From positions 1-64,000 of the forward strand of contig CAYQQQ010000004.1 in assembly GCA_964420125.1 (NCBI GenBank): a stretch of DNA of 64,000 bases. The letters are read 5' to 3'. The notes below the pieces were generated by a model. That model searched no databases. It was not told the origin of the DNA and worked only from the letters and a program-made list of their open reading frames with translations. Positions 52,682-62,037 of this stretch are shown one piece after another. This DNA comes from CAYQQQ01 sp964420125 (GTDB lineage: Bacteria > Actinomycetota > Acidimicrobiia > Acidimicrobiales > Microtrichaceae). Numbering within the stretch: position 1 is the stretch's first letter; the number at the start of each line of letters is the position of its first letter. The position numbers and the translations under genes were made by a program.

Positions 52682-53229
52682 GGCACGGCTCCGATGGTGC
52701 TCAGCTCGGCGAGCACGGCCTCGGCCACCTGGAGAGGATCGAGGTGTCCGGCCGAGATGCGGACGTCGGCGACCTCGGCGTACCAAGCCTCCCGCTCACG
52801 ACGCAGGCGGCGCAACGTGGTTGTCGGATCGTCGCGCAGCAGCGGCCGCGGTGCTCGGGGGTCATCGAGCCGGCCCAGCAGCACCTCGTCGGGGGCATCC
52901 AACCAGATCACCACCGCGTCCCGCGCCAGCAGCGCCCGGGCTGCCGGAGTGCAGACCACGCCCCCACCGGCAGCCACGACGGAGGGGACCTCCGCCAGCA
53001 CCGAGCGCAGCGCGTCCAGCTCGGCGCGCCGGAACCCGGGCTCACCGGAGTCGGCGAAGATCTCGGCCACGCGTCGACCCGTCTCGACCTCGATGCGGCC
53101 GTCGAGGTCGACCACGCACACACCCAGCCGACGGGCGAGCAGCGGGGCGACCGTGGACTTCCCCGAGCCCGACAACCCGACGAGCACCACCGGCCGGGTC
53201 AGGGCGGGCCCTGGAGGATCGACGACCAC
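52678..53229 (-). CDS. aroK: shikimate kinase
   Basis: This 183-residue kinase phosphorylates shikimate. The P-loop is VGLSGSGKSTVAPLLA, the shikimate site has DLDGRIEVETGRRVAEIF and the GEPGFRRAELDAL region, and the lid contains RPLLRDDP. GTG at 53229 starts it. aroC, often next to aroK in actinobacteria, is not here; a PH-like gene lies 15 bp upstream instead. Confidence 0.96.
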   Translation of the reverse strand: MVVDPPGPALTRPVVLVGLSGSGKSTVAPLLARRLGVCVVDLDGRIEVETGRRVAEIFADSGEPGFRRAELDALRSVLAEVPSVVAAGGGVVCTPAARALLARDAVVIWLDAPDEVLLGRLDDPRAPRPLLRDDPTTTLRRLRREREAWYAEVADVRISAGHLDPLQVAEAVLAELSTIGAVP

Positions 53230-53244
53230 GAGCGTCCAGGCGTC

Positions 53245-54294
53245 TCAGGCGACGACCACGCCGCGGCCCGCCACGATCTCGGACACGGCAGCCCGCAGCG
53301 GCAGCGTCGCCACGTCGCGGGCCTCGACGAGGACGGTGCTCTCGTCACCGCACTCGATGACCAACGTGGTGGAGCCCCGCTTCGTTCTCAGGTTGAGTCG
53401 GAACTTCGCCTCGTCCGCGTTCTGCGCCTCGATGCTGCGGACCTGGTCCCATCCCAGCTGCACCTGGGGACCGGTCGGCCCGCTCACCTGGATGCCGCCT
53501 CCACCGAGCACCAGCGTGCACTTCTTGCGACGTTTCGGCTCACCGGGGAACCCGCCGTGGTAGATCACGTCGCGCAGCACCAGCTCACGCTCGCCGGACT
53601 CGTTCGGGGTGGCGGCCAGGGGCGGTCCGTCGCCCGGCATGGGCAGGTCGGCACGAGCCATGGGGGCCGGGCCGTTGGCGCCGTTGGTGCCGTTGGTGGG
53701 GGCCAGGGGCCCGGCGTCCGCCGGGCGTGTGAGGTCGACGGCGATCGCGGACTCCGCTGCCGGGAGCGCAGACGGCGGGAGCCCCGATGCGGCGGCCTCG
53801 GAAGGACCCGCCGGGGGCTCTTCCGCAGCGGCCCCCATCGTGCCGAACGGGGTCGCCCCGGCGAAGGGCTGTGCCGACGCTGCGGAGGGGTTCCCCGGAG
53901 GCGAGGCGAACGGATCGGGGGCCGACCGAGAGCCTCCCACGACCTCACCGCCGCCGCGGCTCATGGCCCCCGCCTCGAAGAGCTCCTCCAGGCGCGCCAC
54001 CACCTTGTCGCAGAACGGCTCCGGCCACAGGGCCTCGAATCGCTCCCCCGACTCGAAGGCGACCTCCACGCGGATCTTCGGACCTTCGGGGTCGCCCAGC
54101 GCGTCCAGCGCGACGACCTGGCGCAGGTCGAACCACTGCGGCGCGCCTTCGCCCTCGATCAGGGTGGCGCCGAGCGAGGATCCGGCCAGCACGAACAGGG
54201 TCGAGGAGCCGTCGCCGCCGGCACCCATCGAGCCGCGCCCCACCGCATCGGGGGTGTCGCGTCGGATGCCAGTTGTCGTGTCAGCGTTGTTCAC
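53245..54294 (-). CDS. hypothetical protein with two PH-like modules
   Basis: I do not recognise the family. The 349-residue product has a folded N-terminal part (residues 20-110, SSTLFVLAGSSLGATLI... with alternating strands), a linker of about 130 residues rich in Ala, Pro and Gly, and a folded C-terminal part (from ERELVLRDVIYHGGFPG) with LVLGGGGIQVSG and LGWDQVRSIEA. Both ends look like PH- or GRAM-type beta barrels. No signal peptide or membrane span is seen. It begins with GTG, 15 bp before aroK, and is preceded by a DUF4388 gene, so the two may work together. Confidence 0.78.
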   Translation of the reverse strand: MNNADTTTGIRRDTPDAVGRGSMGAGGDGSSTLFVLAGSSLGATLIEGEGAPQWFDLRQVVALDALGDPEGPKIRVEVAFESGERFEALWPEPFCDKVVARLEELFEAGAMSRGGGEVVGGSRSAPDPFASPPGNPSAASAQPFAGATPFGTMGAAAEEPPAGPSEAAASGLPPSALPAAESAIAVDLTRPADAGPLAPTNGTNGANGPAPMARADLPMPGDGPPLAATPNESGERELVLRDVIYHGGFPGEPKRRKKCTLVLGGGGIQVSGPTGPQVQLGWDQVRSIEAQNADEAKFRLNLRTKRGSTTLVIECGDESTVLVEARDVATLPLRAAVSEIVAGRGVVVA

Positions 54295-54347
54295 TCGCGC
54301 CTCACCGGATGCCTGCTACCCGTACGCTACCGGATCGCGCCCCACGG

Positions 54348-55598
54348 TCATCCAGCGGGGCCCCGCTCGACGCCGTCGCCGAGGGCCGCGGCGATCGCCT
54401 CTGCGGCCTTCGGGCTCAGCCGCCCGATCTGCGCCAGCACGTCGTCCTCCGGTGGTGCCTCCACCTGGGGCGGCGGGGCCGGCTGCACCGGCGCAGCGGG
54501 TGCGGTCTCCGCTGGCCAGCCGACATCGGGGTTGCCGGCCGTGGCGGCCGGGGGTCCCTGCGGTGCCATCGCCTGTCCCCAACCAGGGTCGTGGTCGAGG
54601 CCCCCCACCGGTGCAGCGCCGGGCTCCGGTGCGAAGGCCGTCTCGGGGGCGAACGCCGGTTCGGGTGGTGGCGTCACCGCTGCGGGGGAACCGACGGATC
54701 CCACCGAGCCGGCGTCGGAGGGAGCCTGCTCCCAGCTCGGCTCCGGGTTGGCCACCAGGTCGTCGATCGGGAAGTGCTCCGGGAAGCCGCCGGTGTCGGT
54801 CCCCTGGGATGTCGGCTGCACTGCAGAGGCGGAGACCACGGAAGCGGGCTGCTGCGCCCCGGCCTCCAGGTCCAGCGCAACGGCCACCGGCTCCGACCCC
54901 GGCATCCCCTGTTCGCCCGCCGCGGCGAACGCGTCGGCCGCGCCCTGTGCCGGGCCGGGAAGCGCCGTGTCCGCGGCCGCGCGCACCTCCTGAGGCATCC
55001 GGACCTCCTGGGACGCAGGTGCGGGGCCCGGCGGGACTGCGGTCGGCACGGTCGTCACCTCCGTGCCGAGCAGTCCCCGGTCGACCATCTCGGCGAGCCG
55101 CCGGCATCCCTCGAACTCCTCCAGCCCGACCTGCTCGATCAGCGACGCCACCGACAGACCCCTGCCCGCGGCCACCACGATGGCCCAGTCCTCTGCGCTG
55201 AGGCGCACCTCCGCCCCCGGCAGCACCGCAACCAGCTCGACACGATGCGACATCGACGGGACTCGGCGTTCGATCTGCTCCCACTCGGCCTGCATCCGGA
55301 CGGCCCGCTCGATCATCTGGTCCACCGGGGTGGGTTCGAAGCCGGGACCCGTGGGCAGGTCCCCGTCGTGGAACTCGAAGGAGCCGTCCGAGTAGCGAAG
55401 CAGCTCCCACAGCGACTGGGCCGGGTCCCCGCACGGCTTCCCCTGGGCCGCGCCGGCCACCAGGTCGCCCTCGGCCACCCACAGCGCGGCCCGACCCCGA
55501 TCTCCCACCAGTTCGAGGCGACCGGTCTTGCCCGAGCTCGACAGGAGCCGCAGCACGTCGACGACGGGGAACGAGTCGATGGTTCCTTGCAGGGCCAC
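54348..55598 (-). CDS. DUF4388 (PatA N-terminal-like) protein
   Basis: The 416-residue product begins VALQGTIDSFPVVDVLRLLS, then GKTGRLELVG and RAALWVAEGDLVAGA, which is the DUF4388 domain found in regulatory and gliding-related proteins. A second helical region (about 120-190) contains SAEDWAIVVAAGRGLSVASL. The rest is a long linker rich in Pro, Ala and Glu, ending in a helix with LAQIGRLSPKAAEAIAAAL. GTG at 55598 is preferred because AAGGAG lies 8 bp upstream and DUF4388 starts there; ATG at 55634 is also open. It sits between aroE and the PH-like gene. Function is unknown. Confidence 0.83.
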   Translation of the reverse strand: MALQGTIDSFPVVDVLRLLSSSGKTGRLELVGDRGRAALWVAEGDLVAGAAQGKPCGDPAQSLWELLRYSDGSFEFHDGDLPTGPGFEPTPVDQMIERAVRMQAEWEQIERRVPSMSHRVELVAVLPGAEVRLSAEDWAIVVAAGRGLSVASLIEQVGLEEFEGCRRLAEMVDRGLLGTEVTTVPTAVPPGPAPASQEVRMPQEVRAAADTALPGPAQGAADAFAAAGEQGMPGSEPVAVALDLEAGAQQPASVVSASAVQPTSQGTDTGGFPEHFPIDDLVANPEPSWEQAPSDAGSVGSVGSPAAVTPPPEPAFAPETAFAPEPGAAPVGGLDHDPGWGQAMAPQGPPAATAGNPDVGWPAETAPAAPVQPAPPPQVEAPPEDDVLAQIGRLSPKAAEAIAAALGDGVERGPAG

Positions 55599-55695
55599 GT
55601 CCAACACTCCTTGCGCGGTGATCCTCCTTTCCATCGGCACGACGGCCTGGTGAGTTCAGTGTTTCGGCTCCGCTCCGGCGAAGGTCCCTCCGCGC

Positions 55696-56535
55696 TCAGG
55701 GAACCCCGGCTGCGTCCAGCATCGTCTCCAGCGGTGCCGACCTGCCCGTCCACAGCTCGAAGGCGGCCGCAGCCTGGTGGACGAGCATCCCCAGCCCGTT
55801 GCTGCATCGTGCCCCGGCCTCGGTTGCTGCGGACAGCAGCTGGGTGAGCGGAGGATGGTAGACGAGCTCGGCCACGAACAGCCCCGGGTGCAGGGCCGCC
55901 GGCTCCACCGGGAGTGGATCGCGTTCCGCCATGCCCAACGGGGTGGCGTTCACCAGCACCTGCGAGGCGCGCACCGCCGAGACGAGGTCGTCACCGTCGA
56001 TCACCTGCCCTGCAGGCCCCGCCAACCCCGCAGCCACCGCAGCGGCCTCGGGGCGTCGAGCGCACACGCCCACCGACCGCGCGCCCGCCTCCGCCAGGGC
56101 CAACGCCACGGAACGGGCCGCTCCGCCGGCACCCAGCACGAGGCAGCGCTGACCCCGCACCTCGACGCCGTCGGAGGCGAGCGCGGCCAGGAAGCCCTCA
56201 CCGTCGGTGTTGTGCCCGACCAACTGGTCCTCATCGGCCCATGCGATGCAGTTCACCGCTCCCAGGCGTCGGGCGTGCGGCGAGAGGCCGTCGAGCTCAC
56301 CCAGCACGTCGGACTTGTGGGGCATCGTCACCGACATGCCACCGAGTCCCAACGTGCGCATGGCCTGCACCGCTGCTGCCGCGCCACCCGCTGCGACCTC
56401 GAAGGCGACGTAGGCCCAGTCGAGCTCGAGCGCTCGGAACGCCGCGTTGTGGATCGCCGGCGAACGCGAGTGCCGGACCGGATCGCCGATCACGCAGGCG
56501 ACACGGGTCCGTCCGCTCGGCCGTTCAGAAGACAC
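55696..56535 (-). CDS. aroE: shikimate dehydrogenase
   Basis: The 279-residue NADPH enzyme reduces 3-dehydroshikimate. VIGDPVRHSRSPAIHNAAF is the substrate site, MSVTMPHKSDVL holds the catalytic Lys, GHNTDGEGFLAAL the Asp, and CLVLGAGGAARSVALAL the NADP-binding loop. GTG at 56535 lies inside the end of mltG (11-bp overlap) with AGGAG upstream. mltG-aroE is conserved in actinobacteria. Confidence 0.96.
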   Translation of the reverse strand: MSSERPSGRTRVACVIGDPVRHSRSPAIHNAAFRALELDWAYVAFEVAAGGAAAAVQAMRTLGLGGMSVTMPHKSDVLGELDGLSPHARRLGAVNCIAWADEDQLVGHNTDGEGFLAALASDGVEVRGQRCLVLGAGGAARSVALALAEAGARSVGVCARRPEAAAVAAGLAGPAGQVIDGDDLVSAVRASQVLVNATPLGMAERDPLPVEPAALHPGLFVAELVYHPPLTQLLSAATEAGARCSNGLGMLVHQAAAAFELWTGRSAPLETMLDAAGVP

Positions 56536-57766
56536 CGCGCTCCTGCGCGTCCTCCTTGGCCCGCTGGAACTCCGAGTAGGAGTCCGTGAACAGGTGCGTG
56601 GGAGGGTCGTTGGAGACCAGCACGTAGTACTTCCAGTCCCCCTCGGGCGGGTTGATCGCCGCTTCGAGCGCCGCCCGTGACGGCAGGCCGATGGGAGTGG
56701 GGGGCAGGCCGGTGCGAAGGCGGGTGTTGTAGGGCGTGTCGGTGTCCAGATCGGACTGCGTGAGCTCGCCGCTGGTGCGGCCGAGCCCGTAGAGCACCGC
56801 CGCATCGATCCCGAGCGGCTCGCCCGCATCGAGGCGGTTGTAGATCACCCGCACGATCTGGCCGCGCTCCTCTGGTGGCTGACCGGTCTCCCGTTCGGCG
56901 AGGGAGGCGGCGGTGACGAGCTCGTAGGCGGTGCGACCCTGGAGCGTCTCGGCTCGGTCGTAGCCCAGGTCGTCGAGGGTGTCGGACATCTGGTCCGCCA
57001 GGGTCTGGAGGATCTCGGTGGCGGTGGCGTCGTCGCGGAACTGGTAGGTGTCGGGGAAGATCATCCCCTCGAAGTTGGTGCTCCCCGGCGGTAGGTACTT
57101 CGAGGTGACCGAACCCGAGGCCAGGGCGCCGACGAGGTCCTCGGTGCTCACCCCCGGGTGCTGGTCCGCGATCTGCACTAGTGCGTCGCTCAACCGCTTC
57201 CCCTCGGTGATGCGCACGGTGGTGGCGCCCACGGGGAGAGGTCCGTCGTCGAGGACCTCGATGGCCTCGTCGAAGCTCATGTTCTCCCGGAACTCGGTGT
57301 ACTCGCCCGCCTCCCACGGACCCGCTCCCTTCATGCCGGCGTAGGCCGAGAACAGACGGGCGTCCGTGACGACTCCTCCATCGGTGAGCAGCCGAGCGAT
57401 GGAGTCGGAGGAGGAGCCAGCGGGGATCTCGACGCTCGCGAGGAACTCGCCGGGCTCCCCCGGCGGGTCCACCTTGCGAGCGGCCCAGAACAGCAGCGCG
57501 GCGATGGCGAACGCCACCGCCAGCACGCCGATGGCCACGAGACCGAGGACCTTGCGTCCGCCGTCCGCTCCAGAGGGCAGCGGAACCCACTCCCCGTCGT
57601 CGCCGTCATCGCCCTCGTCGTGGTCCACCTCAGGTGCGGCAGAGGTGGTCCGGGGCCTCGCGACGCTCGCTCGACGGGCCCCCTCCCGCGGCGACGTCGT
57701 CGGTGGTCGCGGATCCTCCCCTGCCTCACCACGCTCTGCCGAGCTACCTCGTCGTAGGTCAGTCAT
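56525..57766 (-). CDS. mltG: endolytic murein transglycosylase MltG
   Basis: MltG (413 aa) cuts nascent glycan chains and may act as a terminator of peptidoglycan polymerisation. A disordered acidic cytoplasmic tail (1-72) precedes one membrane span (VLGLVAIGVLAVAFAIAALL, about 73-92). The YceG domain contains FEGMIFPDTYQF, the catalytic-Glu region TAASLAERETGQ, and the final YNTRLRTGLPPTPIGLPS. ATG at 57766 overlaps ruvX by 8 bp. It fits with the penicillin-binding protein at 2728 in wall synthesis. Confidence 0.95.
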   Translation of the reverse strand: MTDLRRGSSAERGEAGEDPRPPTTSPREGARRASVARPRTTSAAPEVDHDEGDDGDDGEWVPLPSGADGGRKVLGLVAIGVLAVAFAIAALLFWAARKVDPPGEPGEFLASVEIPAGSSSDSIARLLTDGGVVTDARLFSAYAGMKGAGPWEAGEYTEFRENMSFDEAIEVLDDGPLPVGATTVRITEGKRLSDALVQIADQHPGVSTEDLVGALASGSVTSKYLPPGSTNFEGMIFPDTYQFRDDATATEILQTLADQMSDTLDDLGYDRAETLQGRTAYELVTAASLAERETGQPPEERGQIVRVIYNRLDAGEPLGIDAAVLYGLGRTSGELTQSDLDTDTPYNTRLRTGLPPTPIGLPSRAALEAAINPPEGDWKYYVLVSNDPPTHLFTDSYSEFQRAKEDAQERGVF

Positions 57767-58223
57767 CGTCGTTCCCGGCCTCGTCCTGTCTGGGGTCGTC
57801 CTGTCCGCTCTGGCGGCGATGGTCCATCCAGCCTTGGAGGATCACCGCAGCCGCAGTGGTGTCCACCACCTCACGCCGCCGGCGCCCGGAGCGCACCGCC
57901 TCCCTGAGGAGACGGTCGGCCGAGACGGTCGTGTAGCGCTCATCGTAGGTCTCCACCGGCACCGCGAGGGCGGTGCGCAGGGCCCGGACCTCGGCCGAGG
58001 TGCGACGCGCCGCCGGTCCGGGCGTGCCGTCCAGGGAGGTCGGCATCCCCACCACGACGACCTCCGCACCCGTCTCGGCGACGATCTCCGCGACCCGGCG
58101 ATGGTCGGCGGAACGGTCGCCACGACGCACGAGGGTGTCGTAGGGAAGCGCAAGTCGACCCTCGGAGTCCGACAGTGCCACCCCGATGCGTCGCTGTCCC
58201 AGGTCGAGACCCACGGCCCGCAT
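57759..58223 (-). CDS. ruvX: Holliday junction resolvase-like RuvX (YqgF)
   Basis: The 154-residue RNase H-fold protein is thought to process pre-16S rRNA or Holliday junctions. AVGLDLGQRRIGVALSD carries the first Asp, VVVGMPTSLDGTPG the middle block, and the ETYDERYTTVSADRLL segment the Glu. A charged tail rich in Asp and Gln ends it. The ATG at 58221-58223 abuts the alaS stop. alaS-ruvX-mltG-aroE is a known actinobacterial order. Confidence 0.94.
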   Translation of the reverse strand: MRAVGLDLGQRRIGVALSDSEGRLALPYDTLVRRGDRSADHRRVAEIVAETGAEVVVVGMPTSLDGTPGPAARRTSAEVRALRTALAVPVETYDERYTTVSADRLLREAVRSGRRRREVVDTTAAAVILQGWMDHRRQSGQDDPRQDEAGNDDD

Positions 58224-60830
58224 CTACCCCTCGAGCCCGAGTCGCGCCCGCACGAGCGCCAGGGCCTCGTCCAGTCGCTCCGGGAACTTCCCGCCGGCCA
58301 TGGCCAGGTCCGCGGCCCGACCCCCACCTCCGCCCACGACCTCCGCAGCGGGAGCGATGAGCTCGGCTGCGTGCAGACCGCTCTCAGGGGTGACCGCGGC
58401 CACGATCGCGACCCCCTTCCCACCCGGTGAGCTCCCGAGCACCACCGCCTTCATGCCCGGACGGTCGCGCAACGCCACGGCCAGCTCCCTCACCTCGTCG
58501 CGGGAGTCCGACTCCACGGAGGCCACCAACAGGCCCTGTTCGGCGCGTTCCACCAGCGACTCGGCATGGGAGCCGGCGACCGCGCGGCGGAGGTCCTTCA
58601 CCTCGTCGCGAAGCGCGCGCAGCTCCCCCAGGCGCTTGCCCAGGCCCTCCCGCAGGTCGTCACGGGGCACGCCGAGGGCGTCGGCCAGCTCCTGCAGGTC
58701 GGCTTCGCTGGAGCGCAGCAGCTCCAGCGCACCGGTGCCGGTCACTGCCTCGATGCGGCGGACGTTGGAGCCGATCGAGCCCTCCGACACCACCTTGATC
58801 GTGCCGATCTCGCCGAGCGCGGCCACGTGGGTGCCGCCGCAGAGCTCCAGGCTGTGCGGTCCCGCCTGCAGCACCCGGACGACGTCGCCGTACTTGTCGC
58901 CGAAGAAGGCGATGGCGCCGAGCTCCCTCGCTTCGTCCATCGACGTCTCGAAGTGGCGCGCCGGCGCGTCGGAGAGCACCTCCGCGTTGGCCAGGTCCTC
59001 CACCCGCGCCAGCTCCTCGGGTGTGACCGCTCGGTGGTGGGAGAAGTCGAAGCGCAGCCGGTCGGGGCCCACCATGCTGCCCTGCTGCTTGACGTGCTCG
59101 CCCAGCACCTGGCGCAGCGCCGAGTGCAGCAGGTGGGTTGCGGTGTGGTTCCGGCGGATGGCGGCGCGCCGGGACGAGTCGATCGCCGCGGTCGCCGCCT
59201 GTCCGGCTTCGATGCGGCCGTCCACGGTCTCGAACACATGGCGGTGCAGACCGGGCAGCGCGAGGATCGTGTCCACCACCTTGACGGTGCCCGTGTCGGT
59301 GGTGATGGTCCCGGTGTCGCCGACCTGACCGCCGCTCTCGGCGTAGAAGGGGCTGCGATCGAGGAACACGCCGTCGCCGATGACCGCCAGCACGGTCGCC
59401 GCGGCGGTGTCCTCGTCACGACCTGCGAAGTCCGTCGGGCCGTGCTCGGCCAGCACCGCACGCTCGGCGTCCGCCTGCTCGCCCGCCGCCACGGCTCCTC
59501 GGCGACCTGCGGCCCTCGATCGCTCCCGCTGCGCGGCCATCGCCTGGTCGAAGCCCTCGAGGTCCACGCCGGCACCTCGCAGCTCGGCCATCTCCTGGGT
59601 GACCTCCAGGGGGAAGCCGTAGGTGTCGTGCAGCACGAAGGCGACGTCGCCGTCGAGGGCGGCGCCTTCCTCGAGGTCGTCGAGCTCGGCGTCGAGGAGC
59701 GACGATCCCCGCTCGAGGGTCTGGCGGAACCGCTCCTCCTCCCTCCAGATCAGGTCGATCAGGTGGTCTTCCTGCGTCAGCAGGTCGGGATAGGCCCGTC
59801 CCATCACCTCGGTGCAGCGCTTCACCATCCGGGGCAGCACGAGGTCGTGCACGTCGAGCATGTAGGCGAACCGCACGGCACGGCGGATGATGCGGCGCAG
59901 CACGTAGCCACGATCCTCGTTGGAGGGGATCACACCGTCGCCGACAAGGAAGGTGGCGGTGCGCGTGTGGTCCGCGAGCAGCCGCAGGGCGATGTCGCCG
60001 AGCTCGGATCGTCCCAGGCGGTGCCCGGTGACCTCCTGCGCCTCCTCCACCAGGGCCGCCAGCACGTCTGCCGAGTACAGCGAAGGGCTGCCGGCCAGCA
60101 CGGCGAGGATGCGCTCGAGGCCGGCGCCGGTGTCCACGTTGACGCTCGGGAGGTCGCTGAGCTCCCCGCCCGGGCTGCGGAAGTACTGGGTGAACACCAG
60201 GTTCCAGATCTCCACGTAGCGATCCTCGGCCTCGGGGTTGGCGGGACCGCCCTCGGGGCCGAGCTCGGGGCCGTAGTCCCAGAAGATCTCGCTGCTCGGA
60301 CCACAGGGACCCGTCTCCCCCATCTCCCAGAAGTTGTCCTTGTCGAGGCGCTGGATCCGGGCGACGGGGACACCGACGGCATCGGCCCAGATCGCTTCGG
60401 CATCGTCGTCGGTGGTGTGGCAGGTGATCCAGAGCCGATCGCCGTCGAGGCCGAGCGTCTCGGTGACGAACTCCCATGCCCAGGGGATCGCCTCGGCCTT
60501 GAAGTAGTCCCCGAAGCTGAAGTTGCCGAGCATCTCGAAGAACGAGAGGTGTCGGCGGGAACGACCGATGGCGTCGAGGTCGTTGTGCTTCCCGCCCGCC
60601 CGCACGCACTTCTGCACCGAGGCCGCCCGGGGCGGGTCGAAGGGAACCGCCTCCTCGCCGAGGAAGTACGGCACGAACGGCATCATCCCCGAGTTGGTGA
60701 ACATGGGGGCGGACGGGTGGGTGGGGATGAGGCTCGCGGAGGGGACGACCGTGTGGGCGCGAGCCGAGAAGAAGTCGCACCAGGCGGTGCGCAGCTCGTC
60801 GGCGGTCGAGGGGCGCGGGAGGTCGGACAT
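58224..60830 (-). CDS. alaS: alanyl-tRNA synthetase
   Basis: This 868-residue class II enzyme charges tRNA-Ala and edits mischarged Ser. The catalytic domain has PTHPSAPMFTNSGMMPFVP, SVQKCVRAGGKHNDLDAIG and the NFWEMGETGPCGPSSEIF block. The editing domain has NHTATHLLHSALRQVLGEHV and the zinc Cys-His ending SLELCGGTHV. The C-terminal coiled region ends with VVGGGGGRAADLAMAGG. The ATG at 60828-60830 fits conserved sequence. All domains are complete. Confidence 0.98.
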   Translation of the reverse strand: MSDLPRPSTADELRTAWCDFFSARAHTVVPSASLIPTHPSAPMFTNSGMMPFVPYFLGEEAVPFDPPRAASVQKCVRAGGKHNDLDAIGRSRRHLSFFEMLGNFSFGDYFKAEAIPWAWEFVTETLGLDGDRLWITCHTTDDDAEAIWADAVGVPVARIQRLDKDNFWEMGETGPCGPSSEIFWDYGPELGPEGGPANPEAEDRYVEIWNLVFTQYFRSPGGELSDLPSVNVDTGAGLERILAVLAGSPSLYSADVLAALVEEAQEVTGHRLGRSELGDIALRLLADHTRTATFLVGDGVIPSNEDRGYVLRRIIRRAVRFAYMLDVHDLVLPRMVKRCTEVMGRAYPDLLTQEDHLIDLIWREEERFRQTLERGSSLLDAELDDLEEGAALDGDVAFVLHDTYGFPLEVTQEMAELRGAGVDLEGFDQAMAAQRERSRAAGRRGAVAAGEQADAERAVLAEHGPTDFAGRDEDTAAATVLAVIGDGVFLDRSPFYAESGGQVGDTGTITTDTGTVKVVDTILALPGLHRHVFETVDGRIEAGQAATAAIDSSRRAAIRRNHTATHLLHSALRQVLGEHVKQQGSMVGPDRLRFDFSHHRAVTPEELARVEDLANAEVLSDAPARHFETSMDEARELGAIAFFGDKYGDVVRVLQAGPHSLELCGGTHVAALGEIGTIKVVSEGSIGSNVRRIEAVTGTGALELLRSSEADLQELADALGVPRDDLREGLGKRLGELRALRDEVKDLRRAVAGSHAESLVERAEQGLLVASVESDSRDEVRELAVALRDRPGMKAVVLGSSPGGKGVAIVAAVTPESGLHAAELIAPAAEVVGGGGGRAADLAMAGGKFPERLDEALALVRARLGLEG

Positions 60831-60844
60831 GTGAGAAGCCCAGC

Positions 60845-61120
60845 CTACCGAGGGGCGGCTCGGGCCGAAGACGCCGCCGCCTCGCCCAGGAAGCGCTCCC
60901 TCAGCTCGACCTCTCGGGCGGACATGGCCGAGCGCCCCTCTCCGACCGCGTCGAGGACCCGGCGCCCGGCGCCCCGAGCGGCGCGCCCCGCGACCACCAC
61001 GGCGTGCTCGGGGCCCAGCACGTCGAGCTGCTCGCGGACCTTGCGCTGCGTCCAGATCGTGCCGGTGGCTCCGGCAGCCGCGCCGACGGAGAGCCAGAAC
61101 AGACGTCGCATGGCCCCCAT
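60845..61120 (-). CDS. small membrane protein, DUF6167-like
   Basis: The 88-91-residue product has an N-terminal membrane span (LFWLSVGAAAGATGTIW) and a charged helical tail with VELRERF near the end, as in small proteins encoded just upstream of alaS in actinobacteria (DUF6167 type). Function is unknown. ATG at 61120 or 61111 could be the start; GGGGG precedes the second. It ends 14 bp before alaS. Confidence 0.75.
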   Translation of the reverse strand: MGAMRRLFWLSVGAAAGATGTIWTQRKVREQLDVLGPEHAVVVAGRAARGAGRRVLDAVGEGRSAMSAREVELRERFLGEAAASSARAAPR

Positions 61121-61251
61121 CCTGCCTCACCGGCGCTCTCGTCCAGCGCATCCCACCGCATCCGCCGCGGTGGAACGCTGCAGCATCGCCGGCCTCGACG
61201 GGCGGTGACCCTACGGGCGACCTGAGGTGTCACAGCCGACCGGTAGCTTCG

Positions 61252-62037
61252 ATGTCCATGTACGACCTGTCCGATCACAGGGAGGGCGGTACCCACTCCG
61301 ACCAGCTCCGCGTCATCCGCAAGCTGCTCACGCGCGCCGAGTCCACCGACTACGAGGCGGAACGTGAAGCGTGCCTTGCCAAGGTGGCAGAGCTCATGGC
61401 CCGCCACTCGATCGAGGAAGCCCTGGTCTGGTCGCGCCACGCCGATCACGACCGTGCCCGGCCCATCCAGCGACTCGTCGAGGTCCCCTCGCCCTACGCC
61501 GCCCGAAAGGTCGCGCTCTTCGGTGCCGCCGGTCGGCACCACGGCTGCACGGTCATCGACCTCGGATCGGGCGGCGGCCCGCCCCGGCAGGTCGCGCTGA
61601 TCGGGTTCCCCGGCGACGTCGAACGCACCGAGGTGCTCGTCACCTCCCTGTTGCTGCAGCTCACCCGGGCCATGCTGGCCCCTGACGCCGGCGGTCCCGA
61701 CACCACGGCATCGTCCACCGCGGCCTGGCGCCGCTCGTTCATCACTGCGTACTCGTGGCGCGTCGGTGAGCGGCTCACCGAGATCCGACGCGCTCAGGAG
61801 ATGCAGGCAGAAGCCTCCCCGGAACAGGCCGGAGCACCTGCCTCGGTCGCCCTGGTGCTGACCGACCGCTTCGACGCGGTGCAGGCGGAGGTCCGGCGGC
61901 GCTACCCGCGTCTGCGCAGCCTCCGCAGCGACGCGGGTTCGTCGCGCTCCGGCTACGCGGCCGGACGGGCTGCGGCAGAGCGAGCCGAGCTCCAGCAGGT
62001 CGACCTCGCGAACCGAACCGCCGCCCTTCCCCGATGA
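61252..62037 (+). CDS. DUF2786 protein
   Basis: The 261-residue product has the DUF2786 signature near the N-terminus, IRKLLTRAESTDYEAEREAC and AELMARHSIEEALV. The rest is helical and basic, ending in Arg- and Ala-rich sequence. Its role is unknown. ATG at 61252 or 61258; TAGCTT at 61244-61249 would make the second one a leaderless start. It is coupled to the metallohydrolase gene by an ATGA overlap. Confidence 0.85.
   Translation: MSMYDLSDHREGGTHSDQLRVIRKLLTRAESTDYEAEREACLAKVAELMARHSIEEALVWSRHADHDRARPIQRLVEVPSPYAARKVALFGAAGRHHGCTVIDLGSGGGPPRQVALIGFPGDVERTEVLVTSLLLQLTRAMLAPDAGGPDTTASSTAAWRRSFITAYSWRVGERLTEIRRAQEMQAEASPEQAGAPASVALVLTDRFDAVQAEVRRRYPRLRSLRSDAGSSRSGYAAGRAAAERAELQQVDLANRTAALPR

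Noticed and set aside
55330..55360. A GGGTTCGAAGCC stretch resembling a tRNA T-loop
   Set aside because: It lies inside the DUF4388 coding sequence and no cloverleaf can be formed around it.
58566..61208. An 880-codon open frame on the plus strand opposite alaS
   Set aside because: Its composition mirrors the complementary reading of alaS and no family is recognisable.
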